Assembly: GCA_015062605.1 (NCBI GenBank)
Contig: SUUI01000003.1
Location: 1 to 64,000, forward strand
Length of the DNA stretch: 64,000 nucleotides
Direction of reading: 5' to 3'
DNA from: Eggerthellaceae bacterium
GTDB taxonomy: Bacteria; Actinomycetota; Coriobacteriia; Coriobacteriales; Eggerthellaceae
Part shown: positions 1-8,310 of the stretch, piece by piece
Numbering within the stretch: the first letter of the stretch is position 1
How the letters are laid out: the number at the start of each line of letters is the position of its first letter
Made by a program: the position numbers and the translations under genes
The notes under the pieces: model-generated
The model's input: the letters and a program-made list of their open reading frames with translations, nothing else
What the model was told of the DNA's origin: nothing
The model's database searches: none

Positions 1-2
1 GT

Positions 3-182
3 GCCTACAGCATGCAGAAAACCCCATTCGCGATGCTCTCGCGTGCGTTGTGCATGCAGCGTGGCCGCGTCATCGTCATCAACCTTCCGGGTAGCAAAAA
101 AGCTGCCACGGAAAATTGGGAAGGCCTCGAGCCGGTTTTAGCGCATGCCGTGTCGATGATGGCGGGTGGCGGTCATGAATAA
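3..182 (+). CDS. MogA/MoaB-type molybdopterin biosynthesis protein, C-terminal end (partial)
   Basis: Only the last 59 codons are in the window; the gene enters from the left edge. The visible residues include a segment reading INLPGSKKAATENWEGLEP followed by LAHAV, which matches the conserved C-terminal part of the MogA/MoaB/MoeA-domain family, proteins that adenylate molybdopterin before metal insertion. This is the cytoplasmic late step of molybdenum (or tungsten) cofactor synthesis. It is followed after 13 bases by a methyltransferase and then an XdhC-like gene, so it probably heads or belongs to a cofactor-maturation operon. The family call rests on this short motif only; MogA and MoaB cannot be separated here. 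Confidence 0.75.
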   Translation, partial: AYSMQKTPFAMLSRALCMQRGRVIVINLPGSKKAATENWEGLEPVLAHAVSMMAGGGHE

Positions 183-195
183 CGAAGGAGCGTCG

Positions 196-1167
196 ATGGG
201 CGAAGCATTGCAGACGGGTGCTGATGCGGCAATCGATGCCGCGAAGGACACGCTGGCATCCATAAGCTCCCGCGTCTTGCGCGATGCGGTTCACCAGTCG
301 CTCATCGATACCGACTGGGGTGCGCAGTGGAAGAAAGAGCAGGGAGAGTACCATGCCGATGATAATGCGGCGTATTGGGACAATCGTGCCCCGAAATTCG
401 GAACCAAGCGCGGTATAAGCCCTTATGTGCTCGCATTCATCGAGCATCTCGCACTTGAGCCAGAAGACTCCGTGTTCGATATGGGGTGCGGCAACGGAGC
501 GCTAGCGATTCCGCTCGCGAAAGCGGGACATAAGGTCATCGCGCGCGATTTCTCACGCGGCATGCTCGCTGCCCTTGCGGAGGAGATCGATGCGCAGGGC
601 ATTGCCAACATCGATTACGCCCAGATGAGTTGGGAAGACGATTGGGAAGCATGCGGAATAGGCACGCACATCGTCGATGTCGCCTTCGCATCGCGTTCCA
701 TCATCACCTCTGACCTGAAGGCTTCGCTTGAAAAACTCTCGAAGGTCGCTCGCAAGCGCGCATGCGTCACGGTTTCGACGAATGCGACGCCGCATACCTC
801 GTCTGATATCCTCAAGAGCCTTGGTGCGACTTATGTCAAGGAACGCGACTCCATGTACACCTTCGCCATCCTCATTCAAATGGGTTATCATCCCGAGGTG
901 AGCTATATCCTTAGCCAGAGATGCGATGCCTACGAGGATAAAGGGGATGCGCGCGCTGCGATTGAGCGGATGATTATGAGCGCGGAGCCGTACATTTCGG
1001 CAAAGGATGCATGTCGCTGCAGGGAGAATCTACCCGCATGGCTGGAAGAGAATCTAGTTCCCAACGAGAATGCGGGTCAATTGAATAGCCATAACGAGAT
1101 CGAAGGCCCTTGGCGGCTCGCAGTTCCGCGCGAGGTGCGTTGGGCGTTCATCAGCTGGGAGGTCTGA
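196..1167 (+). CDS. class I SAM-dependent methyltransferase
   Basis: A 323-residue protein with a Rossmann-type methyltransferase core. Motif I reads VFDMGCGNGALAIPLA around residues 94-110 and is followed by the acidic post-motif segment ARDFSRGML. The substrate is unknown. An in-frame GTG at 166 and ATG at 175 lie upstream, but the ATG at 196 has a well-placed GAAGGAG (184-190), so I chose it. It lies between the molybdopterin gene and an XdhC-like gene, and its stop precedes the next start by one base, so the two are almost certainly co-translated. This context suggests a role in maturing a molybdenum enzyme or its cofactor, but the sequence itself does not show one. Confidence 0.8.
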   Translation: MGEALQTGADAAIDAAKDTLASISSRVLRDAVHQSLIDTDWGAQWKKEQGEYHADDNAAYWDNRAPKFGTKRGISPYVLAFIEHLALEPEDSVFDMGCGNGALAIPLAKAGHKVIARDFSRGMLAALAEEIDAQGIANIDYAQMSWEDDWEACGIGTHIVDVAFASRSIITSDLKASLEKLSKVARKRACVTVSTNATPHTSSDILKSLGATYVKERDSMYTFAILIQMGYHPEVSYILSQRCDAYEDKGDARAAIERMIMSAEPYISAKDACRCRENLPAWLEENLVPNENAGQLNSHNEIEGPWRLAVPREVRWAFISWEV

Positions 1168-1168
1168 C

Positions 1169-1678
1169 ATGAACGAATTGAATGAGACGCGCGTTTTTTA
1201 CTTCGGTGCAAGCAATGTGAGCGCTTCAGCCGCGAAGCTCTCGAAGCAGTTCGGCTTTAAAGTCATCGTGCTCGATAACGAGCAGAGGCGTCTTGATAAT
1301 CCGCTGTTCGATGGTTGCGAGAAGCATATCGTCGATTTCAACGACTTGGGCGATTTGGGCATTACCAAAGACGATATGCTGTGCGTCATCACACCTGGTC
1401 ATACGTTCGACCCTCAGGCGTTCACGTACGCGATCTCGACACCGGCATTCTACGTGGGCATGATGGGCAGTGCGAAGAAGAACGCGAAGGTGTTCGCGTA
1501 TTCGCTCGACCATGGCTGCACCCAGGAACAGATAGATGCATCCTATGTGCCGATCGGCATCAAGATGTCGTGCGCCGATGCTGATGAGATCGGTCTTTCC
1601 ATTGTGTGCCAGCTCGTGCAGGTTCATAACGAGTTCTATCCACGCGAGCTCGATCACGATAAGCTGCATCGGGAATAG
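1169..1678 (+). CDS. XdhC-like Rossmann-domain protein
   Basis: A 169-residue protein that resembles only the C-terminal (XdhC_C) half of XdhC/CoxI proteins. It has an N-terminal nucleotide-binding-like strand (VFYFGASNVSASAAKL), then the family signature YVGMMGSAKKNAK, and finally a PIGIK...ADEIGLSIVCQLVQ segment. XdhC proteins deliver and sulfurate the molybdenum cofactor for xanthine-dehydrogenase-type enzymes. The usual N-terminal XdhC domain with its CxxG motif is absent, so this is a short version. It is the last gene before an intrinsic terminator. Assignment to the XdhC_C fold is fairly sure; the client enzyme is not visible nearby. Confidence 0.75.
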   Translation: MNELNETRVFYFGASNVSASAAKLSKQFGFKVIVLDNEQRRLDNPLFDGCEKHIVDFNDLGDLGITKDDMLCVITPGHTFDPQAFTYAISTPAFYVGMMGSAKKNAKVFAYSLDHGCTQEQIDASYVPIGIKMSCADADEIGLSIVCQLVQVHNEFYPRELDHDKLHRE

Positions 1679-1710
1679 GTGGTTTTAAGCCATTCCCTGA
1701 AAACACACCG

Positions 1711-1739
1711 AGATGCGCCCGAATGGGCGCATCTTTTTA
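1711..1739 (+). terminator. intrinsic terminator after the XdhC-like gene
   Basis: A perfect 9-bp stem (GATGCGCCC / GGGCGCATC) with a GAAT loop is followed directly by a T-rich run. It ends the molybdopterin-methyltransferase-XdhC operon. Confidence 0.85.
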
Positions 1740-1850
1740 TAGCGCAAACGTCTTTCAATAAGAAAATAAGCAACATTTAGTTGTGCATCTATGCTTCTAA
1801 TAGATTCCATTTCTGGATAAGTCGCTTTCGAAGAATCCCAGATGGCAACG

Positions 1851-1884
1851 TACAATTGTCCTGACATGCGCGGAATCGTCCGCG
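1851..1884 (+). promoter_or_regulatory. candidate promoter and operator of the molybdopterin oxidoreductase operon
   Basis: A -10-like TACAAT lies at 1851-1856 with a poor -35. The perfect inverted repeat CGCGGA-ATCG-TCCGCG follows at 1869-1884, just past the expected start of transcription. The rest of 1740-1929 shows nothing I can name. The LysR gene downstream of this operon is the obvious candidate regulator, but its site is not recognisable here. Confidence 0.35.
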
Positions 1885-1929
1885 GTATCCCAATTGTCGT
1901 AAGCAAGTGAGAAGAAAAGGGGGTAATCC

Positions 1930-4344
1930 ATGTCAGATGAAAAATGGGTATGCACAGCCTGTCCGGGTTGGGGCGATCATGAATTCTGCGCCATCAAAAC
2001 CGTGGTCAAAGATGGCAAGATCGTGCGCACCGAAGCCCTGCCCTATACCGGCGCCGAAGCAGGTGAAGGGCATTGCTGCCAGAAGGGCACGGCATCGTGG
2101 CGTGCCGTCTATGCAAAGGATCGATTGCTCTATCCCTTGAAGCGCGCCGGCGAGCGCGGCGAGGGAAAGTGGGAGCGCATCAGCTGGGATCAGGCGTTTT
2201 CCGAAATCGGCGCCAAGATGCTCGAGCTAGGCGAGAAGTACGGCCACGACACGATTGCGTTCTGGAACATCACCGCATCGCTGCCGCCATCACAGGGTTT
2301 GGACACGGTACTTGGCAACCGTCTGTGCGGCACATGGGGCGGCACGGATCCGCTGAACGCGTACGGTCTCGATAACGGTCCCTACTACGCGTCGTATTTC
2401 GATTTAGGTGATTTCTACAAGTACATGATGATCGACCCGGTGAAATTCGACGCAACGACGTATCTGATCGTTTGGGGTGGAAATCCTGTCGAGAACCAGC
2501 AGCGCGTAGCTAAGCATATCGTTGAAGCGAAGAGCCGTGGTGCCAAGATCGTCGATGTGGGCCTGCTCTTCGATGGTACAGCCGGCTATGCCGACTGGTT
2601 CATTCCGGTCAAGCCCGGTTCCGATACGGCGCTCGCGCTTTGTGTGGCGCGTCAGATCGTCGAGCGCGGCGAATACGATCGTGCTTTCATGCAGAAGTAC
2701 ACTGTTGCGCCCCTGCTCGTTGACGTCGCAACCGGCAAGTTCGCTGAGAGCGAGGGCTGGTTCTTCTACTGGGACGAGGAAGCAGGCGAAATGAAGGCTA
2801 CCGCTCGCGGTGCCGAGGAATACGAGGGTACGCCTGCCTTCGATGGCGAGTATGTGGTGAACGGGGTTACCTATAAACCTGCGTTCCAGATGCTTCGCGA
2901 TCATTTGGCGCAATACACGCCCGAGTATCAAGAGACCATAACGGGTGTTCCCGCAGCAGATGCCATCAAGCTTGCCGAGGAATACTCGGCGCACCGTCCC
3001 GCATTCATCGTCGGTGCGCTCGGCTTGCGTTATCAGAACCAAGGCGATGCATATCGGGCGTTGTACCTGCTCGGCATGCTCACGGGCAATCTGGGCCATC
3101 CTGCAGGTGGTGTTACCTCTGAGATCCAGCCGTGCGGTTGGCCGCTTGGATTCAACAATCCTTCCATCATCTTCCCCGATGGACGCGAGGGCGATAAAAC
3201 CACGTTCGTTAAGAACGGAGATTTCTTCGATGCCGCGAAGACTGGCAAGTACAAGGGCTTCATCAAGGTACAGGGTAATCCCGTTCACAACTGCCCGAAT
3301 CGCAGCCGTTGGATCGAGGACACGTTCCCCCAGATGGAGCTCATCGTCGATATCGATGTGTGGATGACGGATACTGGCGAATATTCCGACTACGTTCTGC
3401 CTGCGTGCATGGCGTTCGAGCGTGAAGAGCTCATCGCTGCCGCCAACTACAACCATGTGGTCTTACAGCAACCGGCCATCGAGCCTCAGGGGGAATGCAA
3501 GGATCCGTCGTTTATCTACCATGGCCTTGCGAAAGCGTGCGGGCTCGGCAAGTATTACGAGAAGGAGGATGGCGAGCCTATGGTCGCCGCCGACTGGATT
3601 CGCATGCGTCTGAATTCGCCGCAGCCGTTCTTGACGGGTATTGAGCCGCCTTTGACCTACGAGCGCCTCGCCGAGGAGAAGATCATCCGTGCAGCGGTTC
3701 CGCCTATTCCGTGGGATCCGTTCTTCGGCATGAAGTTCCCCACGCAGACCGGCCACATGGAATTCTATTCCGAGCGCTTAAGCACGATCGGCGCCCCGAT
3801 GGCAACCTATCACGAGCCTTACGAGGTACCAACAACCACGCGTCTCGCAGAGGGCACAGCAAAGGGCAAGTACCAGTTCTTCAGCGGCCGTCAGCGCTTC
3901 TTCATGCAGTCGATCTTCACTGATGACCCGGTCATGGCTGACTTCTCTGGTGGCAAGCCGACAGGCCGTATCAATCCCGTCGATGCTTTAGCCGAGGGCA
4001 TACAGGATGGCGACAAGTGCGAAGTGCTCAATGAGCGCGGCCATGTCATCATCGAGATGCGTCTCGATGAGGCGATTCCTCCCGGAACGATACAAGTATG
4101 GTTCGGTTGGCGCAAGCGCGCCTTCGATGCCGAAGAGGGCCCCGAGAGCGGCATGTATTCGGAGTTGCTCGTTCCTTTGGGCGACAATGATACGCTCGAT
4201 GAGAGGGCTCAGTTCTGGTATCAGTGCACCGAGGCCGACAACGCCGTCGGTTACATATTGGGCGGAACTACGTATTCGGCGATGTCGGGAGCGTGGGATA
4301 CCATTTGGGACTGCGCATGCGACGTCCGCAAGGTCGAGGAATAG
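1930..4344 (+). CDS. molybdopterin oxidoreductase catalytic subunit (DMSO reductase family)
   Basis: An 804-residue bis-MGD enzyme. The N terminus carries four potential [4Fe-4S] ligands with unusual spacing: C8, C11, C20 and C49 or C50. Typical family blocks follow, such as VWGGNPVENQQRVAKHI near residue 180 and FIKVQGNPVHNCPN near residue 445. The C-terminal cofactor-binding domain contains GRQRFFMQS and a GRINPVDAL stretch. There is no Tat or Sec signal, so it should be cytoplasmic. It is transcribed with a small Fe-S protein (14-base gap) and has no membrane anchor. In gut Coriobacteriia such enzymes often reduce or dehydroxylate phenolic compounds; a catechol-dehydroxylase-like role is a guess from lineage and context. 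The substrate is not identifiable from sequence. Confidence 0.85.
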   Translation: MSDEKWVCTACPGWGDHEFCAIKTVVKDGKIVRTEALPYTGAEAGEGHCCQKGTASWRAVYAKDRLLYPLKRAGERGEGKWERISWDQAFSEIGAKMLELGEKYGHDTIAFWNITASLPPSQGLDTVLGNRLCGTWGGTDPLNAYGLDNGPYYASYFDLGDFYKYMMIDPVKFDATTYLIVWGGNPVENQQRVAKHIVEAKSRGAKIVDVGLLFDGTAGYADWFIPVKPGSDTALALCVARQIVERGEYDRAFMQKYTVAPLLVDVATGKFAESEGWFFYWDEEAGEMKATARGAEEYEGTPAFDGEYVVNGVTYKPAFQMLRDHLAQYTPEYQETITGVPAADAIKLAEEYSAHRPAFIVGALGLRYQNQGDAYRALYLLGMLTGNLGHPAGGVTSEIQPCGWPLGFNNPSIIFPDGREGDKTTFVKNGDFFDAAKTGKYKGFIKVQGNPVHNCPNRSRWIEDTFPQMELIVDIDVWMTDTGEYSDYVLPACMAFEREELIAAANYNHVVLQQPAIEPQGECKDPSFIYHGLAKACGLGKYYEKEDGEPMVAADWIRMRLNSPQPFLTGIEPPLTYERLAEEKIIRAAVPPIPWDPFFGMKFPTQTGHMEFYSERLSTIGAPMATYHEPYEVPTTTRLAEGTAKGKYQFFSGRQRFFMQSIFTDDPVMADFSGGKPTGRINPVDALAEGIQDGDKCEVLNERGHVIIEMRLDEAIPPGTIQVWFGWRKRAFDAEEGPESGMYSELLVPLGDNDTLDERAQFWYQCTEADNAVGYILGGTTYSAMSGAWDTIWDCACDVRKVEE

Positions 4345-4358
4345 GAAGGAGCACCATC

Positions 4359-4817
4359 ATGGCTGAGACAAAAATCGTATGGGCTCATTCTCCGGCTGCT
4401 GAGGAGATTCCGGAAGATGCCATCTTCGTTGATCGTTTGCGTTGCACGGGCTGCTGGACATGCTCGCTCGCATGCATGACGGGCAACGGCCTTAAGGATG
4501 GGCAGTTCTTCGTGACCGTTCGCACCTTAGGATCCGGCGAGGGAATCGACCGTCCCGCGGGCGTTTGGCCTGATCTGCATATGTCGTGGATGCCTTTCTA
4601 TTCGAAGCATTGCATCAAATGCAAACCGCGCACCGAGGCAGGGGAGCTGCCGTATTGCGTAGCCCAGTGCCCGAACAAAGCGCTCGCTTATGGTGCGGAT
4701 GCAGTCGAGAAGATTGCTGCAGCACGCGCACGTGGCGCACGCATCTACCAGCTTCCCGGTTGGGAGCAGGGTAAGGAAGGTGTGATCTACGCAAGCCCCG
4801 ATCGTAAGATCATCTAA
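4359..4817 (+). CDS. 4Fe-4S electron-transfer subunit of the molybdopterin oxidoreductase
   Basis: A 152-residue ferredoxin-like protein starting at ATG 4359 behind GGAAGGA. It has eight cysteines in two groups: CTGCWTCSLAC near residues 29-39, and CIKC followed by CVAQCP near residues 83-102. This fits two [4Fe-4S] clusters. DmsB/HycB-like partners of such enzymes usually carry four clusters and about 180-200 residues, so this is a reduced version. It would pass electrons between an unknown donor and the catalytic subunit encoded just upstream. It is the last gene before a strong hairpin terminator. Confidence 0.85.
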   Translation: MAETKIVWAHSPAAEEIPEDAIFVDRLRCTGCWTCSLACMTGNGLKDGQFFVTVRTLGSGEGIDRPAGVWPDLHMSWMPFYSKHCIKCKPRTEAGELPYCVAQCPNKALAYGADAVEKIAAARARGARIYQLPGWEQGKEGVIYASPDRKII

Positions 4818-4837
4818 AAGCGAAGCGCATTCGCACA

Positions 4838-4871
4838 AAGCGGCAGGGCATCGTCCCTGCCGCTTCTTTTA
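4838..4871 (+). terminator. intrinsic terminator between convergent genes
   Basis: An 11-bp perfect stem (AAGCGGCAGGG / CCCTGCCGCTT) is followed by CTTTTAT. It ends the oxidoreductase operon and may also act on the convergent LysR gene, whose stop lies 26 bases beyond. Confidence 0.85.
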
Positions 4872-4896
4872 TGCATGCCTCGCTACCAGATGCTCG

Positions 4897-5856
4897 CTAT
4901 CTATCAAGCGGATAGCGCTTCATATACTCGGGGTACATTTCTGCGAGGAGTCGCTTCAGCCGATCGATCGCGTGCCTTGCCCGCACATTCGGCTTCGCAT
5001 TCTTAGCGTATACGAAGCCCATCTTGCACATCGAGCGCGGAGTGGAGAAAGGCGTGTAATGCAAACCATCGGTATGGACGCGCGGACTGTCTTGGGCGAG
5101 CATGAAGCCGAATGAGTCGAAGGTTGATGCAACCTCGGGAGATCGTGTAGCATACTCCAGCGTTTGCCTAGGTTGCGCGATGCCGAACCGTATGTTGTTC
5201 AACGGATAATCCTCCATGACGCACTCGACAAGACGCATCATCTCACGGTGCGTATCGACCGCGAGAGGGTAGTCTACAAGCTGCTCTCTATGGATGGCAC
5301 GGTAACCCGCGAGAGGAGAACCATCGAGCCATACCACGCCGAACTGCGAGCTGATGATGGGCTCGAAGATGAGCTCATCCTGATTAGCGAGGAACTCAAG
5401 CGTATTCGCGTTGGCATCGATGCAATACAGCTCGCTTCCGTCGCTTTTGGCAGCGCTTTCGAGTATTTGGGAAAAGGGCTCCTCGGCGATGCGTGCGCTC
5501 GAGACGGCGTTCGTTCCATCAACGAAGGGGCGGGAGATCTGCGCTATGTAATACGTGACGTGGAAGGTGAGGCTCGAGTCATCGGGAGCCATGAAGCGAT
5601 TCTCGGTATAGAGCTCATCGAGCATGGACGAGTATTCTTCGAGCATGGCTTCGGCATGCGCCGAGAACGCTTCGCCTGCGCTCGTGAGACGTATTCCGCG
5701 TCGCGTGCGCTCGACGAGCTTCACGCCAAGTTCGGATTCGAGCGCTGTTACCGCTTTGTTCAAGCCTTGCTGCGAAATAAACAGGCGTTTCGCAGCTGCG
5801 TAGAATGATTTTGCTTGCGCGAGCTCTGTGAAGTAACGGAGAGTTTCGATTTGCAT
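4897..5856 (-). CDS. LysR-family transcriptional regulator
   Basis: A 319-residue protein with an N-terminal winged helix-turn-helix (residues about 1-60, including AAAKRLFISQQGLNKAV) and a C-terminal co-inducer-binding region. The start at 5856 (MQIETLRYF) is preceded by GGGAGGA; an upstream in-frame ATG at 5889 has no such site. It is convergent with the molybdopterin oxidoreductase operon across a shared terminator, which suggests, without proving, that it controls that operon in response to the enzyme's substrate. Confidence 0.88.
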   Translation of the reverse strand: MQIETLRYFTELAQAKSFYAAAKRLFISQQGLNKAVTALESELGVKLVERTRRGIRLTSAGEAFSAHAEAMLEEYSSMLDELYTENRFMAPDDSSLTFHVTYYIAQISRPFVDGTNAVSSARIAEEPFSQILESAAKSDGSELYCIDANANTLEFLANQDELIFEPIISSQFGVVWLDGSPLAGYRAIHREQLVDYPLAVDTHREMMRLVECVMEDYPLNNIRFGIAQPRQTLEYATRSPEVASTFDSFGFMLAQDSPRVHTDGLHYTPFSTPRSMCKMGFVYAKNAKPNVRARHAIDRLKRLLAEMYPEYMKRYPLDR

Positions 5857-5960
5857 GATTCCTCCCGAACACGCATGATTAAATATCATGGCAGCATAGT
5901 ACTCTTACAACTAAAGGTTGTCTAATGCTGCAGCGAATGGGAGTAATGCAAAAACGCCAG

Positions 5961-6692
5961 CTAGGCTTCTTTCGTCTCGACGAGCGCCATGAAAGCGATT
6001 TGGCCGTCTTCGCCCAATCCGCGCACCTTGATAGCGCGATCCTCATGCAGAGTTTCGAGGATAAGCGTGCTTCCTGCGAGCACCTCATGGCGATAGTCGA
6101 TCTGCAGGCTTTCTACAGAAAGATTCTCGTCAAGTTCGATCGCATCGAGGATGAGCCGGGCATACATCGCGTTGTTTAAATGCCCGTTTTGGTCGAAATC
6201 GGAGAAACCGGGTGTCATGCTTATGGATGAATCGGGTTCTTTGTCGAGATTCTTGATCTTCTTAGGCTTGCTCTCGAAAGTGCGCGCCTCATCGAAATCC
6301 TTCGGGCCATCGTAGGCGAGAAGCGCACTGGCAAACGACCTCTTCTCAATGCTAACGACCATCCATTCGCTCGTGGCCTTGGCGATAAGCTCGCCTGATT
6401 CGTCTGTAATAAGGAAGTCACGTAAGAAGGAGAGCTTCGTTTGCGTATGAGGCCATGTGCGGACCGTGACGCAGCTGAGGCGCTCAGGCTGTTTCACTAT
6501 TGTCAGCTTCATGCGGGTTACAATCCAGAAGATGCCCTTATCGCGGAGTTCCTCATCGCTAAAGCCCATTTCCTTTGCATGGATGGTCGCTACATCCTGC
6601 ATGAGGTCAAGGGCTGCTTGGGGTTTTAAGTGGCCGTATAGGTCGAAGTCCATCCAGCGGAGACGGTAGTTGCGTTCCAGTGTGAAAAGCAT
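5961..6692 (-). CDS. acyl-ACP thioesterase
   Basis: A 243-residue protein built as two hot-dog domains. The first half contains RWMDFDLYGHLKPQAALDLMQ and the second half DFDQNGHLNNAMYARLILD, the D-x-x-x-H-[LV]-N-N signature of FatA/bacterial acyl-ACP thioesterases. These release fatty acids from acyl carrier protein in the cytoplasm. A good ribosome-binding site (GGGAG) precedes the start. It is transcribed alone, on the same strand as the LysR gene but about 100 bases upstream of it. Confidence 0.85.
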   Translation of the reverse strand: MLFTLERNYRLRWMDFDLYGHLKPQAALDLMQDVATIHAKEMGFSDEELRDKGIFWIVTRMKLTIVKQPERLSCVTVRTWPHTQTKLSFLRDFLITDESGELIAKATSEWMVVSIEKRSFASALLAYDGPKDFDEARTFESKPKKIKNLDKEPDSSISMTPGFSDFDQNGHLNNAMYARLILDAIELDENLSVESLQIDYRHEVLAGSTLILETLHEDRAIKVRGLGEDGQIAFMALVETKEA

Positions 6693-6799
6693 CCGAAGCT
6701 CCCTTTCTGTGCTGTCCTGAGTGCTCGAACCAAGATATCATAAGAGCGTTCTCGCGTTTGCTTTCGTTTTCGATAATGGTTTGGAAGGCGGTGAAGGTT

Positions 6800-7420
6800 G
6801 TGTCTAACATCGTTAAAGATGAAAACGGTGTGTATCGCTGGGTATACGAATTCAATCTTTATAAGAATCCCACTATCCTTTTCACCGTGTTGAAGATTTT
6901 CCTCAGTGTCATCGCTATCGGTTTGGTGATCATGCTTGTGGGTTCGATTCCCGATCTGGTGAAGGGGTATGCCGATTCAAGCGATGTAGCAGAAACGCTT
7001 AGATTCGGCGGTATCTTCATCGCGCTCTTTATCGTGCTTACCATTGCCGGCTATTTGATTTACGCGCTGATGCAGGGCGGGAAGTACTGCGTGGTGTTCA
7101 CGATGGATGAGGATGGCATCACACACAAGCAGCTTCCAAGGCAGTATGAGAAAGCTCAGGTAATAGGCGCACTCAACGTGCTTGCAGGCCTTGCGAGCGG
7201 AAACGCCGCGCAAACTGGCATAGGCATCGTTACGTCAACCCGCGATTCGATTACGAGCACATTCGATGCAGTGCGAAGCGTGAAGGGCTTTCGTGCGCTC
7301 CGCGTCATCAAGGTGAATGAACCGCTTGCCAAGAACCAGGTTTACGTTGATGCAGAGGATTACGATTTCGTGTTCGGGTTTATCCGCGATCATTGCCCGA
7401 ACGCCAGCGTAAGAGGATAG
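6800..7420 (+). CDS. conserved membrane protein of unknown function
   Basis: About 206 residues with two transmembrane helices in the first half (IFLSVIAIGLVIMLVGSI and GIFIALFIVLTIAGYLI) and a soluble C-terminal half that reads like a PH-like domain. I chose GTG 6800 (protein begins MSNIVKDENGVYRW) because GGAAGG and GAAGG lie just upstream. ATG 6776 or TTG 6758 would add a short unlikely extension. I do not recognise the family. It lies between an acyl-ACP thioesterase (divergent) and a hydrolase (convergent). Confidence 0.7.
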   Translation: MSNIVKDENGVYRWVYEFNLYKNPTILFTVLKIFLSVIAIGLVIMLVGSIPDLVKGYADSSDVAETLRFGGIFIALFIVLTIAGYLIYALMQGGKYCVVFTMDEDGITHKQLPRQYEKAQVIGALNVLAGLASGNAAQTGIGIVTSTRDSITSTFDAVRSVKGFRALRVIKVNEPLAKNQVYVDAEDYDFVFGFIRDHCPNASVRG

Positions 7421-7428
7421 GTTGCTGG

Positions 7429-8172
7429 TTAGAGGGCGGGTAGCGCCGAAGCCGTCTTTTCCTGCTGCTCCTCGCGCGTGATGCTTGGCGTGCCATCGCC
7501 TTCTTGGAAACCATAGTTGCCAAAGAATGCATGGTTTCCTCCATCGATGATCTCTTCATGGGCGCTATTGGGTAGCTTTGCTTTCGCTTCAGCGTACTTT
7601 TCGCGATTCATGACACCGTCATTGCTTCCATAGACGAGCATCACGTTTCCAGCATAATCGGACAAATCGGTGGATGGATAGGCGGCGAGCAGGATGATCC
7701 CGGCGTACTCAGATTCATGGCGTGACAGATAATCGCTAGCTGCGACCCCTCCAAGCGAATGGCCAGCAAGCAGCCACGTTTGGATGTCTTGGAACTGGCC
7801 GATAATGCCATCGGCGGCATTCATGTCGAGGATCGCGAGGTTGAATAGCGGTTTAATAAGTACGCACGTGATGCCCTTTTGCGCGAAGCGGGTGAGCAAT
7901 GGCGCATAGGATTCAGGCTGGACTTTTCCGCCTGGGTAGAAGACGAGTCCCGCGTGGGGATTCTCTGCCACAAACGCGATGGCGTCGTCTGAAAGCTTTC
8001 GTACGGTCACGCCATCTTGCGGGCCGTTCTCGTCGGCGATGGCGGCAAGCGCGTTTTCGTCTGCATGATAGTAATCGCTCACATACCATGCGAAGCCAGC
8101 GATGAGAAGCATGAAAACGATGCCGATGGCGACCATGATGCGCTTCGCTATGGAGCTATTTGCGTGCGCCAA
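7429..8172 (-). CDS. membrane-anchored alpha/beta hydrolase
   Basis: About 247 residues. An N-terminal transmembrane segment (MVAIGIVFMLLIAGFAWYV) would anchor the enzyme outside the membrane. The hydrolase core shows the nucleophile elbow AGHSLGG (catalytic Ser), then an Asp in VYGSNDGVMN and a His in IDGGNHAFFG, a complete Ser-Asp-His triad. It resembles dienelactone-hydrolase-like Abhydrolase_5 proteins; the substrate is unknown. The start is uncertain: TTG 8172 has AAAGG eight bases upstream, and ATG 8136 is the alternative. Confidence 0.78.
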   Translation of the reverse strand: MAHANSSIAKRIMVAIGIVFMLLIAGFAWYVSDYYHADENALAAIADENGPQDGVTVRKLSDDAIAFVAENPHAGLVFYPGGKVQPESYAPLLTRFAQKGITCVLIKPLFNLAILDMNAADGIIGQFQDIQTWLLAGHSLGGVAASDYLSRHESEYAGIILLAAYPSTDLSDYAGNVMLVYGSNDGVMNREKYAEAKAKLPNSAHEEIIDGGNHAFFGNYGFQEGDGTPSITREEQQEKTASALPAL

Positions 8173-8310
8173 GAGAATTACCTTTCGTACTATTATCCAT
8201 GCTGATGAAAAACATGGTTCGCCCATGATACCCCATGAAGGCGCTTTTTCGCTTGGCGATGGCATGCTTGGTATAATTGCCGTACCGGATCGATGAGCTT
8301 GGAGGATCTC

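Noticed and set aside
2404-3456. 350-codon minus-strand frame inside the molybdopterin oxidoreductase gene
   Set aside because: It is a codon-bias shadow of the plus-strand gene with no family motifs.
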